Counted from the stretch's first letter, positions 40,579 to 51,681 are shown. The stretch is 64,000 nt of DNA from Phytophthora colocasiae (GCA_018806915.1 JAGKQI010000096.1:1798001-1862000); one strand, 5' to 3'. Translations and numbers: made by a program. The notes: generated by a model from the letters alone, not told the origin.

Positions 40579-41821
40579 TTATTCGACTGCCGCTACAATT
40601 TCATCAGGCAGAAGCTGCTTCACGAGCTCCTTCTGCTCAGCTGAGAGCGCCGTTGGGAAGAGAATTTCGTGGTGCACATGAAGGTTGCCATGTTGTGACG
40701 GGTAGTTGTGCACAGGCATTCCCTCGCCCTGTACTGTGCGGACCTCGAATGGTGTCGTCACCTTGGTGTTGGTCAACACTACAGTGCGGTCGTCCAAGTG
40801 TTTCATCGGCTTCTTGTAGCCCAGCAAAGCCTCCTCCAGTGAGATCTCCAGATCATAGTGTAGGTCATCCCCTGCACGACTGTAATACAAAATCAAACAA
40901 GCTCTTAGTTATCGACATCATAACCGAAACAACACAGCGAATTGATCCGTACCGGAAGCGGTTGTGAGGCACCTGGTGCAGACGGAAGATGACATCGCCA
41001 GGGACCATTCCTGGTCGCTGCTCGCTCTCACGTTCGAAGACAATCTGATGAGTAGAAGGCATCCCCTTCTCAATATCCGCCACCAACACCTTGTCCTCCT
41101 GCACGACCTTATGTCCATTGCAAAATGGACACGCCTCCTTGAAAGTCTTACCTCGACCTCCACACTTGGGACATGGCTGCTGCATCTGCACTGTAAACCC
41201 AGGTCCCATCTGCTGCTCTACTAGGACGTGTCCTGTTCCCCCACAAGTCTTGCATGTGGTCGTTTTACCTCCTTTAGCTCCAGTGCCACGACACTTGCGA
41301 CAAATGACATTACGTGCGAATTGCGCCTGCTTCTTGGCTCCATTGTAGAGCTCCTCGAGCGTTACTGGCACGTCCACCGCAGCATCAGGGCCACGTTGCT
41401 TGCCGCCACCTCCAAAGAAAGCATCAAATGGACTGGCAGGGCGTCCTCCTTGCTTCTCCTCACGTTCAAGACCTTCGAATCCTTCCAAGTCGTAAACCTG
41501 ACGCTTCTGCGGATCGGAAAGCACCTCATAAGCTCTTGAGATCTCGTGGAAACGACTCTCAGCTTCTTCGTTGCCTTTGTTCTTGTCCGGATGGTATTTC
41601 AGACTCAGTTTACGGTAAGCTTTCTTGATCTGCGCCTCAGACGCCTCCATGGTTAACCCCAACGTCTCGTAAAAGTCCACATGTTCGTGCTCGTGCTCAT
41701 GCGCGTGGTGGTGCTCATGGCCCCCATCGAAGCCGAAGTTAAAGCCGAATGCATTTGCATCGATCACGAACGCCAGCAGGGCCAGCGCCAGCAGCAGGAA
41801 GGAGCTACGTCGCACAGCCAT
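40579..41821 (-). CDS. ER-lumenal DnaJ (Hsp40) co-chaperone
   Basis: Two exons (41821-40953 and 40879-40579; 73-nt intron) give 389 residues. There is a clear signal peptide ([24 protein letters not shown]), then a His/Glu-rich run ([14 protein letters not shown]). The J-domain is at about 48-115 with HPD ([10 protein letters not shown]) and a Gly/Phe linker (FDAFFGGGG). Four CxxCxGxG-type zinc repeats follow ([32 protein letters not shown]), then the two beta-sandwich substrate domains and [25 protein letters not shown]. It would stimulate BiP/Hsp70 ATPase and hold unfolded proteins in the ER. The layout matches Scj1/ERdj3-like proteins. No KDEL-type tail is seen (ends AAVE). Confidence 0.9.
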
Positions 41822-41967
41822 GACCAGCTCCTGTAGATGTCCACGTGGATCAATTAGGATACGACCCTACGTGTTTGATTGGTCAAAATTTTATTTACTA
41901 CCATATATCATGTGAAATAACATAGGTTTTGTAAAATGTGCTTTTTTTAGAGCACTTCAACTTAATT

Positions 41968-43238
41968 CTATAGCACAACGCACCACCGGTCGAAGAATTT
42001 GGGACTCTCGTCGAATTGGCCGTGGACATTGGCTCGATCCATCTTGGAGAGCAGCTTTGTACCGGTTGGTCGTCCTTCTAAGCGCTTTGAAGCGGGAAAT
42101 AACCGCGTGAGCTGGCGGATGTCGTGGTCCGACATGTACGGATCAAAGTACCAGTCGCGAGTCTTCACGCGCGAGTCGATGGCAGTACCAGGAGTGCCGT
42201 TGGGGGAACTTTCACAGTGACTGAAGTTTAGCGCGAGAACGAGCAGTGCAAGCGCGTTGTGTGTGAATTCGGGGTTACCGCTTTCAACGAACACAGCATC
42301 CGATACTGTAGGAACAAACTCTGAGTCAGTATTGTCTATCAAACAAACACGTATATGCAACGTACTTTTCCAGGCCACAACCGTCGAGCTTTCCAGATTC
42401 CACTGCAACGCAGCATGAAGTCCCGCCAGAAATGGATGACAGCCAACGTTAGATTGGTGCTTTTCAATGAACACCTCCATGCGTTCCATCATCTTGGTGT
42501 GGTTCTCCATGGTGCGCAAGTAGTCGTGCTGCACACGCACAGACAACTGCTGTCGCCCGTTGTCATCCGTCCAGAGTTCAAAATTGGTTCCTTGACTTTC
42601 CTTCGCTTTGGCATCAAATTCCGCATACTACAACAGTCTAGATCAGTATACTTAACACGCTTCATCATATGTTATAAGCTCACTCACTCTTTGGTTGGAA
42701 ATATGGTCGTGATATCCCGCACGAACCTCATTCTTCACCATTTCTAACAACTGAATACTGTATCACAAAAAAAACATCAGACTTTCTCCATCGTCATCTC
42801 TTCCAAGCAGTATCACGTACGTCTTGTTGAAATTCTCTTCATGTCCAGGGACCAAGCACTTGTGCAGCTTAAGCATCTGCACAGTCTCACTGAAGGCTTC
42901 ATCAGCTCCAGTTTCTTCCACTGCCGAGATACTACAACGAAAATACAACCATTAGATACAAAAAGCATGCGTGATTCAATTAAAGTTGCCTGAACGCACC
43001 TGATTTCATCCACTTTGCTCGCTTCGAAGTGGTCTAAGACGCGCTTGGCCGCTTCGTCTTGATCATAGTAAAACTTGGCACAGAGTTCACGCCAGCGCTG
43101 TTGACGTACGACGCGGTTGCCTTCAAGAGTTGCACACTGGCATCCTATGATGAAGACACATGTGACGAGCTGTCAGAACCTCGGCACCCTGCAGCGCTTC
43201 CGTGCGTGCCTGCCATCCAACGTACCATCAGTGCCCAT
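41968..43238 (-). CDS. Hypothetical protein (six exons)
   Basis: Exons 43238-43226, 43144-43000, 42931-42821, 42757-42688, 42627-42366 and 42305-41968 join to 312 residues with all introns GT-AG and 57-81 nt long. The exon sum is an exact multiple of three with no internal stop, which supports the model. The sequence is mostly helical (VVRQQRWRELCAKFYYDQDEAAKRVLDHFEASKVDE; TMENHTKMMERMEVFIEKHQSNVGCHPFLAGLHAALQ). There is no signal peptide, membrane segment or motif I recognise. The first exon codes for only four residues plus one base, so a different upstream start is possible. It lies 146 bp downstream of the DnaJ start and 201 bp from the next phosphatase, on the same strand as both. Confidence 0.75.
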
Positions 43239-43439
43239 GATCTTCAGATCTGCTCGACGTTCGCAATGATTCGACAAGTAGAGATTATCTACCAATCAGG
43301 AACATGTAGCCATATGTCTTCCAATGTACTACTTTATTTTTCGTGTATCAATCTACAGTAGGTAGTGTTCCTTCTTCATCATCCAGCAGGGTGTTGATCA
43401 ATTGAGATGATCGATCAGTTCTCCATTTCTCTGCTCGAT

Positions 43440-44291
43440 TCACAGCGCTTCCAGTACGATCGGAACGACTTCGCAATTGCTGGGACGTACTTGGGTTCCC
43501 AGTGTAACTGCACAGATCGCTTCAATGATGCTCAGATGTGCTGCCACCACAATATAACGCTCCGGAATCTCTCGAAACAACTCAAGCAAGAATTCCCTCG
43601 CGCGTGTCTGGATCTCCTCCTTCGTCTCGCGGTGCGTGGACGACCAGAGCTGGTCCTCCTCATCAGCTAAACGCGAGAAATCCACATCTGGGAACCTGCA
43701 CTTGAGATCCGACAACGGTCGTCGCTTGTTGCATGTGTGGCAGTCGAACGTCTCGCGACAGCTTTCGATGCACGTGAACGGCTCGTCGGGCACTTGGTCC
43801 TTCGTGAAAAAGTTCTGTGCGGTTTGAATCGCACGCGAGATCGGAGACACCACGACCCTCTCAATGGGTGGCATTCCTCGCTCCAGTTCTGACTGCACAC
43901 TTGGCTGCCCCGTGCACTGAGCATCCTTCACGCCGAACGGTGTCAATGGAGCATCCAGAAAAGCCTCGGTACGGGCAAACTCGTCTTCCCATCGAGGTGA
44001 GCCGTACTTAGTATGAGCTTCATTGTGAGTGCCCTCAGCATGCCGCAGGAAGTAAACCACCTTGATTTGTCGCGGAGACCCATCAGACCGCTTCTCCTTG
44101 TCCAGTTGAGTCAGTTGTTGCTGGAATTCCTTCCAGGACGAGGGGATCATCTCGAATCGTTTAAACAGTGGTAATGGAGACGTCGCATCGTTCTCGACTG
44201 CCGTTTTCGGCGCGAAGAAACCATCCACAACCTTCACAACTGTCGACACCACTGGAGTCGAATTGGAGCAGTTGCTGTCAGTCTCAGTCAT
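43440..44291 (-). CDS. Histidine phosphatase superfamily protein (paralogue 2)
   Basis: 283 residues from ATG 44291. The N-terminal block is as in paralogue 1 (VVKVVDGFFAPKTAV...LFKRFEMIPSSWKEFQQ), then VVYFLRHAEGTHNEAHTKYG (first His), LDAPLTPFGVKDAQ, VVVSPISRAIQTAQNFF and CIESCRETFDCHTCNKRRPLSDL. Near the C-terminus the usual THSG around the second catalytic His reads AAHLSIIEAICAV: the His is kept, but the Ser-Gly that follows it in paralogue 1 is Leu-Ser. It is head-to-head with paralogue 3, with 187 bp between starts. A longer open frame upstream (to 44366) has a later in-frame Met; the conserved MTETD start was preferred because paralogue 1 begins MTETT. Confidence 0.85.
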   Translation of the reverse strand: MTETDSNCSNSTPVVSTVVKVVDGFFAPKTAVENDATSPLPLFKRFEMIPSSWKEFQQQLTQLDKEKRSDGSPRQIKVVYFLRHAEGTHNEAHTKYGSPRWEDEFARTEAFLDAPLTPFGVKDAQCTGQPSVQSELERGMPPIERVVVSPISRAIQTAQNFFTKDQVPDEPFTCIESCRETFDCHTCNKRRPLSDLKCRFPDVDFSRLADEEDQLWSSTHRETKEEIQTRAREFLLELFREIPERYIVVAAHLSIIEAICAVTLGTQVRPSNCEVVPIVLEAL

Positions 44292-44478
44292 GATGGTGAA
44301 GCTGCTGGAAGTGATATGACACATTGGTGCTTCGAGGAGGTATTTGTATCGACCTATTTTTTGCATCGATCTATTTTTGGTACCAATTGATGCTCTTCAA
44401 CCACGTGCAGGTGCTTATGCTGCACGTCGTCGGAAGTGCTTTAGTCTCAGACGCGCATACCATTTAATATCAGTGCCA

Positions 44479-45234
44479 ATGACTGGCGTTAGTTCCGACA
44501 TGCACGAGGTTTCCTTCTCGTCTACAGTGAAGGCCGTCGAGGGTTTCTTCACCCTCAAATCCGACTGTACCGACACGAATCTGTCGCTTTTCAAACGATT
44601 CGACAAGATTCCTCCGTCCTGGAAGGATTTCCAGCAGCAGATCGACCTCATGGACAAAAGTTCACGCAATGTCAAAGTGATCTACTTTGTACGTCACGCT
44701 CAGGGTTACCACAACTTGGCAGAGGAGAAATACGGGGTCGGTCGAGGGGGCACTAAAGTTAAAGGTCCTCCGAGTGTCGAGGCTGAAGTGGAGCAAGGCA
44801 TGCATCCAATCGAGCGGGTGATCGTGTCTCCGCTCTCTCGTGCGATTCAGACTGCGCAGACCTTTTTCACTGAGAAGCAGGTGCCTAATTCACCGTTCCT
44901 GTGCATGGAGAACTGCCGTGAGGTGTTGGACTGCTACACGTTGGACAAGAGACGTCCGCTGTCGGAGATCAAGAAGAAGTTCCCGACGGTTGATTTCTCC
45001 CTGGTGAAAGACGAGAACGATGTGCTGTGGTCGCCTACCCACCACGAAACAGAGGACGAGATTCACGAGCGAGCGAGGGGCTTCTTGTCGGAGCTATTTG
45101 ACACAGTTCCTCAACGGTATGTGGTGGTGGTGTCCCATGTCTGCTTCATCCAGGCAGTGTGCGCCGTCACCACAGGAGTTCACTTCCGTCCGGATAACTG
45201 CGAAGTTGTGCCGATGGTGCTGGAAACCGCGTGA
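44479..45234 (+). CDS. Histidine phosphatase superfamily protein (paralogue 3, shortened)
   Basis: 251 residues from ATG 44479 (MTGVSSDMHEVSFSSTVKAVEGFF). It has VIYFVRHAQGYHNLAEEKYGVGRG with the first His, VIVSPLSRAIQTAQTFF, CMENCREVLDCYTLDKRRPLSEI and VVVVSHVCFIQAVCAV with the second His. About 30 residues holding the WE...LDA.LTPFG..DAQ block of the other two copies are deleted, and the fold-stabilising Gly after the second His is gone. The reading frame is open throughout, so the deletion is in frame. It may encode an altered or inactive enzyme. Paralogue 1 lies 7.5 kb away. Confidence 0.82.
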   Translation: MTGVSSDMHEVSFSSTVKAVEGFFTLKSDCTDTNLSLFKRFDKIPPSWKDFQQQIDLMDKSSRNVKVIYFVRHAQGYHNLAEEKYGVGRGGTKVKGPPSVEAEVEQGMHPIERVIVSPLSRAIQTAQTFFTEKQVPNSPFLCMENCREVLDCYTLDKRRPLSEIKKKFPTVDFSLVKDENDVLWSPTHHETEDEIHERARGFLSELFDTVPQRYVVVVSHVCFIQAVCAVTTGVHFRPDNCEVVPMVLETA

Positions 45235-45376
45235 CCGAGAGGAATGTCGATGCTTTCCAGGATATTTCTCAACAAGCTGTATACCCTTCTTAACATCTTA
45301 CGGTGTATTATTGAGTCTTGCCGTTAGGTAAGAACAAGCAGGAGATATCGATGGGAAGTCGGACAATTGCTGTCCG

Positions 45377-45390
45377 TCCATTTTCGCTTT
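45377..45390 (+). promoter_or_regulatory. Initiator-like core promoter
   Basis: TCCATTTTCGCTTT resembles the oomycete initiator. It is 57 bp upstream of the ATG at 45448. Confidence 0.4.
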
Positions 45391-45447
45391 GTGGCTCTTC
45401 GTTAACTACCACAACGGATCGGACGACTATCAGGCGACAGGAAAACC

Positions 45448-46676
45448 ATGGGTAGTCTACTGAGTAAGCCCTCGCCACGAGTGTTTACACCCGAAGGGGA
45501 TTCTACAATCAAGACAGAACCTCTATTTCTCGATGAACTGAACGCTGAGCCTGCCACTTGGAGCGAAGAAAGTCTTTGCAAGACTATTCAGCGCTTTCTA
45601 GGATTACTTCCGGACTCGATGGCAAGTTGTACAAACTAAAATGTCGAAAAGGTAGCTGACTTTGATATACAGGGAGAAGTTTTGAAGAGCCAACAACAAT
45701 ATCCAGTCTTCAGCCAACGATCAGCGTAAGATCTCATCGTTATTATCATGAAAAAGACACAACAGGACTGAACTTTCGTGTACTATTTGCTCAGGGGGAT
45801 TGTGATACGCGTTGACGCTAGCTCAAAGTGTATCCAACGCATCCAGCAGTTCTACCGACACTATCGAAGACTGCGGATTTGGCACGAAGTGAGTGCCGAA
45901 ATGATACAGATCGTTCGAAATCGACAAGCAGCAGTACGAGCTCAGGAGCTGGAAAAGATCTCAGCAGCAAGCTTTCGTTTACTATTGATTAAAGGGTTTT
46001 CAGCCAACAAAGTCTGTATCTCTGGAGCGTTGAAGACCATCCAGCTCCGTCTTGTAGTAAATGCAGAAGTTGGAGAATGTTATCTCACGTGGACTCCTTC
46101 AAGAAAGAAAAAGCCGAGGATTAACTTACGTGAGTCAATTCGATTGTATGATCTTCTAAGGTTGTAACAATTGTTTTTTGCAATTTCACAGACGACGTCG
46201 AAAAGGTTGTTGCAGTTTTGAAAGATGGAAACCCTGAGGCTCCACGCTTATCTAAGAAAGTCAGTCATCGACGCGGGATCATTATCGTGTGTAAGACGTA
46301 TCATCGTGAGCGAATTGTACTCGAGGCTGCATCAAAGGGAGAGCGGAATATCCTACTGGAGGGATTTCAACAGCTTTTGAATGAAATGATCTCAGCAAAA
46401 CCGGATCTGGACGCTGTTGGGGTCATCCGCAACCCACGGCGCCAGAGCGTGATCGATTACTTCAGCTCTTCGGAGGCAGCTCCCAGTGAGGTGATTACCA
46501 GCTTGTCGCCAAGACGAGGGTCATCTCCTCCACAAGTCTCTGTTGGTTCTGTACGAGCTGACGCAAAGGCAATCGAGCATTTCTACCACACTCGGTTCGA
46601 TGACTCTCCCAATACGATTTTTCCGCCGTCCGAGTCTACACGAGAACCGAGTAGAGCTATTGAGATCCGACACTAG
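45448..46676 (+). CDS. N-myristoylation-motif protein with IQ and PH-like regions
   Basis: Exons 45448-45621, 45673-45725, 45795-46129 and 46192-46676 join to 348 residues with exact frame. The first intron (45622-45672) is GC-AG (GCAAGT...ACAG); the others are GT-AG. The N-terminus MGSLLSKPSPR fits N-myristoylation (Gly2, Ser6) and would place the protein on membranes. Residues about 80-100 (KCIQRIQQFYRHYRRLR) look like an IQ calmodulin-binding motif. Residues 120-240 (RLLLIKGFSANKVCISGALKTIQLRLVV... GECYLTWTPSRKKKPRINLHDVEKVVAV...IVCKTYHRERIVLEAASKGERNILLEGFQQLLNEM) have the strand pattern and final helix of a PH domain. The tail is Ser-rich. It is tail-to-tail with the DHHC gene, with 29 bp between stops. 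Confidence 0.78.
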
Positions 46677-46705
46677 GGAAAAAAGAAATCTATTGAGTTG
46701 TTTTG

Positions 46706-47718
46706 CTAGTCGACCTTGGTAAACTTGATGTTTAGTGGAAACGTTTTCCCATCTCGCTTTCGAACGCTGGGGCTGTGTACTGGAACAAACCACAACGGAA
46801 ATTCGCGGAAGGTACCAAAGACTTCTTGAACATTGCGCACGATGCCCACGTTATAGTAGTTGATGTAGTCCGGGTCGTCGCGCTTCTCGCAGTACTCTAG
46901 TGTACTGAAATTGTTGGCTACGAAGTACAGGTGCATCAAATAGAAGCATGCCAGCGCTAATCCCAAGCACGTGCTACCGAAGAACACGCTCACCGTCTAT
47001 CAACAATAATTCATTAGCTTAAATACAAACTTCTGCGAACAAAAGTACTGTACGAACCTGAAGATGGAGATTGAAGAGTGTCAGCTTGCCGAAAAAATAA
47101 AGTGTAGCTGCTCGGTCCAAACTCTCGGCCAATACATAGCGAAAGATCAGACTGCTCTGGTACAAACAAGTCGACGAGCTCCACCCGAGGAACAGCACGA
47201 AAAACTTGTAGTTAAAGTAGCCAATACACCTACAAATCACCAAAAACTCGTCAGTTTGTCACCAAATAACCTTCTCTTTCCACGTACTTGTTGATGTAGA
47301 CACAGTGATGGTCCATCTTGAGCACACAACATTTACACGTGCTGCAGTGGTGGGTCCTATCTGGTTTCAGAGCTCGACACTTGCGGCACGTACGGACTGC
47401 TCCATTCATTTTAGTCTCAATTTGTGTCTCGTCAGGATCTGCTGCGTATAGTTTCAATTCGTTCAATTTCTCCTTAGTTAATGTACGTCGAGGCAGGAAC
47501 GAGTCCTCTGAACGCAGTGTTTGAGCCAATGACCAGCACAAGAGGAACGTCATAGAGTGGAACAGTAGCAGCTCCCAAGGTGAAGCTCCAGCCTCCAGCA
47601 CGCGGCCGTGCGCGAAGACCACGAAGGACGAATATAGGTACATGATCACACCCACAATCACGCACGGCAGGACGTAGCGCAGTGGCTTGGGCGCTCGCCA
47701 TTCGCAGCAGCAGCCCAT
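46706..47718 (-). CDS. DHHC palmitoyltransferase
   Basis: Three exons (47718-47288, 47229-47058, 46996-46706; GT-AG introns of 58 and 61 nt) give 297 residues. There are four membrane segments: YVLPCVIVGVIMYLYSSFVVF, WELLLFHSMTFLLCWSLAQTL, a third around FFVLFLGWSSSTCLYQSSLIF, and FGSTCLGLALACFYLMHLYFV. Between segments 2 and 3 is the Cys-rich domain (CRKCRALKPDRTHHCSTCKCCVLKMDHHC) with the DHHC active site, followed by VYINKCIGYFNYKFF. After segment 4, NFSTLEY corresponds to the TTxE motif. The enzyme attaches palmitate to protein cysteines at Golgi or plasma membrane. The N-terminus MGCCCEW could itself be lipidated. It is divergent from the gene at 47890 across 171 bp. Confidence 0.93.
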
Positions 47719-47762
47719 ACTTTAGCAATTAGTGACGTATGCTGCTGATTTGGTGAATAGAA

Positions 47763-47814
47763 TGTATCCATGGTATATAATTTGAGTGTATGTATATTAT
47801 ACATCATGGATACA
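47763..47814. repeat. Imperfect palindrome in a divergent promoter
   Basis: TGTATCCATG (47763-47772) and CATGGATACA (47805-47814) are exact inverted copies. Inside them TATATAAT and ATTATAC extend the arms toward a short AT-rich centre. It lies in the 171 bp between the DHHC gene and the gene at 47890. Confidence 0.8.
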
Positions 47815-47889
47815 GTTATACTGTAATATATATTTTTTAATGAACCCATAATCATAATTCAAGAAGAAGGAATTGAGCTGCTGGGCGTT

Positions 47890-50144
47890 ATGATCCCTCC
47901 GGTGAAGCTGGAGGCCGCTACAGTGGTGACGATAGCTCCTACACCTTCTACACAGCCTCTAGATACTGCAGGCGACGTAAATCAGCTTCAAGACGCCGGG
48001 AACTGGTCGAAATCAGCTCTGGAGATCACGCAACAGCCTCCTGCGACGTGGTATAAAGACCAATATGGTCGTAAAGCGACGTTCGAGCTCAACGTCAAGA
48101 GAACAGACGTATTTTGTGCTTTGTGTGTGGAACAGCGTATTTTAGCAGTGCAATTATTGTACGAGAATGGGTACGTGTAGCTTTTTAGACTTTCGAGAAC
48201 ATTTTTTTTAACAGGTTTCGACTGGTTAGAAAGGTGGTAGAGAAACAGGAGATTCTAAGCGTCATGTCCGGTCAGTGCTTGGACAAGAACAAACAGAGTT
48301 CTCTTGCTATTCGCATCGCAGAAGTGTCAAAGAATCACTTGAACCAGGTACGAAATGGTGAAAATTCAAGGCCATCGTTCGATATTAACCAGAATTATTT
48401 TAAAAACAAATCTAGCGGTTCCGAGTAGAGATCAGTGTTCCAAAGTGTCTAGGAGGTTGTGACTACAATACGTCGGTAGTATCAGACCCTGTGTTGGTGC
48501 TGTCGAAGAAGAAGAAGAAGCGGCCAAAGAAGCAAAGCGCAGAGACGGAGTCACCACCGGCCAGACCGAAGAAGGCGAAACGAGCAGCAGAGCACGATAC
48601 CCCGACACGGAAACAGTCATCTGAGTCACCAAGCAGCTCTCAGTCATCTCTTACGGGAAATGTGACGGCAGCAATCGCTGAGATGGGGCAGATTCCTCCG
48701 CGTTCGGCGAGCGAGACGGCTCCGTTTACAGCATCCACACCGAATTTGTGTCTGTGGGCGAACGCGGCGTTCGATTTGCTGTATAAACTACAGTGGCAGC
48801 GCGGTCCTGCAAGTACATGTAGAGCGGATCACGCGGGAGCGAAACTTGACGAAATTTTAGCTCAAGCGATTTCGAAAGCGTACAAATGCCCGTCATGTCA
48901 GGAGACGTACGGACAGGTACCAAAACATCGAGAAGATTGCGATTTAAAACTTCTACTAGAGCAAAGCGGTAAGTGATCTACTGTAGTAGTAGATGGTCGG
49001 ATGAGCGAAAATTGACTGTTGTTTGGTGGATTTACTGTAGGGCAAGCGGACGTATCAACTACAGAAGCAGACAGTCACTTCACAGCACAGCAATGGCCAT
49101 CAACGAAGAGCTTTGAGTGGCCAGATTGTCCGAAACCAATGTATAGTGGTGGAGATACCACCCCCAAGGTCGATAATACTTCTCAAGATCTTCATGGTAG
49201 TGGACAAGCGTCTGGAAAAAGTTTCGATCCTGCAGCGAACTTGAACATCAACTCTTGGGAGGATTATTCCTCACTTTCCAAACTTCTTTACAGGCAAGTT
49301 GTCGGTTAGGCCATTATTCATATGCGCTTACTAACTCTTGCGTCTCCGTGACCAGCACGTCGTACCTTGGAGGATTTGATGGAAGGTCCCCTGAAGCAGC
49401 TACAGCAGCCAATCCTTCATTAAAATGGACTGGTGTTCTGCCGCCAGTGGGAACACTCTCTCCAGGTTTTCCTACTTTACCAAGTGCGACGATCAGTAGT
49501 GCATTGAGCCAGTATGTACAGGGCTCTCAACGATTTTCAGCTTTATTGTCAGCTACAAAGGATATGTCTCCTGCTACAGCTGATCTCCTTCGAGAAAGCG
49601 AGGCAGCTTTGCATGGAGACGGGAATATCGTGAGTTCACTCAGTAATCTGAGTATGAGCAACTTCATCCGGTCTGGAGATGGCACTGGAAATGATTCGCG
49701 ACTAGGACACAGGCCTGTGTCGTTGTCAATGCTGCTATCTGGAGATCAACCGGTTCTAGATACGAGCTCGGAGAAAGCTGTGCAAGTTATCATGGCGTCC
49801 GACTTTCGAGGATGTGGATATCCAGCGCTTGATGGGTCTTTCAACCTCGTCGGCTTCTACCACTTGTTGACCGCATTGGTAAAGTGTTTTTTTTGTTTGT
49901 TTTGCATTTGATTTACGAGATATTTACGTTGTTATTGTGTCAATAGAACGATCAACCAGCCGAGTTACGCTTCGCACCGAGCATTTTCTCACTTCCGAAG
50001 GAAATGCTGGAGGAGCTGGAAACGACTATTTCTTCTTGGAAAGGGAATCCAAGCATTTGCTATCAAGGAAGCTCAGCCGAAATCAACTCTGAGGAGGCGC
50101 TAGCTCGCTTGAAGAACGACGTGCTGCATCAGGTGATGCGATAG
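47890..50144 (+). CDS. Probable nuclear protein with CCHC-type zinc-finger motif
   Basis: Six exons (47890-48170, 48215-48347, 48416-48968, 49041-49293, 49356-49878, 49947-50144) join in frame to 646 residues. The intron at 49294-49355 is GC-AG (GCAAGT...CCAG). Residues 45-160 look like a compact beta-rich domain (WYKDQYGRKATFELNVKRTDVFCALCVEQRILAVQLLYENG... FRVEISVPKCLGG) followed by VLSKKKKKRPKKQ, a strong nuclear signal. This is an arrangement common in Ig-fold transcription factors, but no family is recognised. Near residue 310, CPSCQETYGQVPKHREDC fits C-x2-C-x10-H-x3-C. The rest is Ser/Pro-rich with a conserved-looking C-terminus (PKEMLEELETTISSWKGNP). Confidence 0.78.
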
Positions 50145-51220
50145 CGCGAACGCTGTTGACTGTGAATAGAGGCCCAAACTCAAGTTACATGCTGCACTTT
50201 GTCGATTCAGTACTGCATTCAAACACCAACTTTGGAGTACGCTGTACAAAGTGGTCCTTTCACGCTTACCGTCCTCTTGAAGACAACTGTGTACGCTGTA
50301 CACACACGCACGATTGAATCAGTAAGCGACACATCATTTTCTTGGTGTTTCTATGAAGAATGGAGTCATTATCAAGAGTATTTTTTGTAATAAACACTAT
50401 CCATACATGTAGGATGCAAAATGGTAGATTTAGTTTATCTTGCTTTGCCCCTCTAGCTAATGAAACAGTGGTTGAACGAGGCCATGAGCTGAAAGATCAC
50501 ATGTAGTAACACATGCATCTACGTTTCAATCGGCTCAAGCACCGGCGAGCCAAGTCACAAGTTGAAGTTTGCATTATTTTTTGCGCACAGAAAATTTCTC
50601 ATAATGACAATCAAACTGATTGCATCTCCAAAGCTGTTGACGCCAACTTGACCATCCTCGACCAACCTTGGCTTTTCTTAGGAATCAGTCACCACACAAG
50701 CCTACATGTACTTGATTCATTTTTAAGTTATGTCCATGCGGGCCTCGCGCCCTCAAAAGACATGCACCATGCATTGCACTGGTCAATGTGGTGCAGATAA
50801 AAAAAATTTTGACCTGAGTTAGTGAAGTTCTTCAAAAAAATAATCGTTAAGTGGGTTAACTGATGATCGACGACTACCACTACTGTCCTAAGGACAATGC
50901 CTTTATCATTTCGCTGTCCGCTGCACATTTCCCGAGGACCAGAAGGGACCGCAAGTCTTACGGTAGCTTGCCGTCGACAAGGTACTTGGATAAAAAACGT
51001 TCTAAACCCGTACACCATTACTAGTACTTCTTAGAAGTACTTTACTACGGACGTGCAAGTTGCAGTGCAATGTACAGGAGCAATTCGTCAGTGATGCCAA
51101 GCTCTGGCGTATTCTCCGCTTCGTAGACCTTGCATCTTCAGTGAATTGATAACTGGTGAGTGTTTCTTCACCAGTTCTCAATTCGACGGGTCCAGCGCAA
51201 GTGTCTCCTACTTCGTCTCC
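50145..51220. other. 1.1-kb intergenic region, no gene recognised
   Basis: No protein, RNA or paired repeat seen. The last 150 bp precede the GH1 signal peptide and may hold its promoter. Confidence 0.35.
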
Positions 51221-51681
51221 ATGAACTTTTTGCGACGTCTGCTGCCTTGTGCGGCTCTGCTAGCCTATGGAAACCTCGCTAACGCCGAGAAGCGCTGCTT
51301 CTCCGATGACTTCATGTTTGGCTCTGCTACTGCCGCTTACCAAGTCGAAGGCGCTTACCAGGAAGGTGGTCGAACCAGTAGTATCTGGGACGATTACTGT
51401 CGGGCAGAAAACAAATCTTGTGCTAACGTGGCCGATGATTTCTACCACCGCTACCCAAGCGACCTCAAGCTCATGCAGGATGACGGTCTCGAATCCTTCC
51501 GCTTCTCCATCTCTTGGTCCAGGGCAATGACCTGGAACAACGCCACTCGCCACATGGAGGCCAACCCGGAGGGTATCGCCTTCTACCACAGTCTCATCGA
51601 CGAGATGATCAAAAACAACCTCAAACCCGTTCTCACGCTTTACCACTGGGATCTCCCGTCCGCACTACAGAATGAATTGAC

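Noticed and set aside
50728..51018. 96-codon minus-strand frame in the intergenic region before GH1
   Set aside because: No motif and no supporting structure; likely chance.
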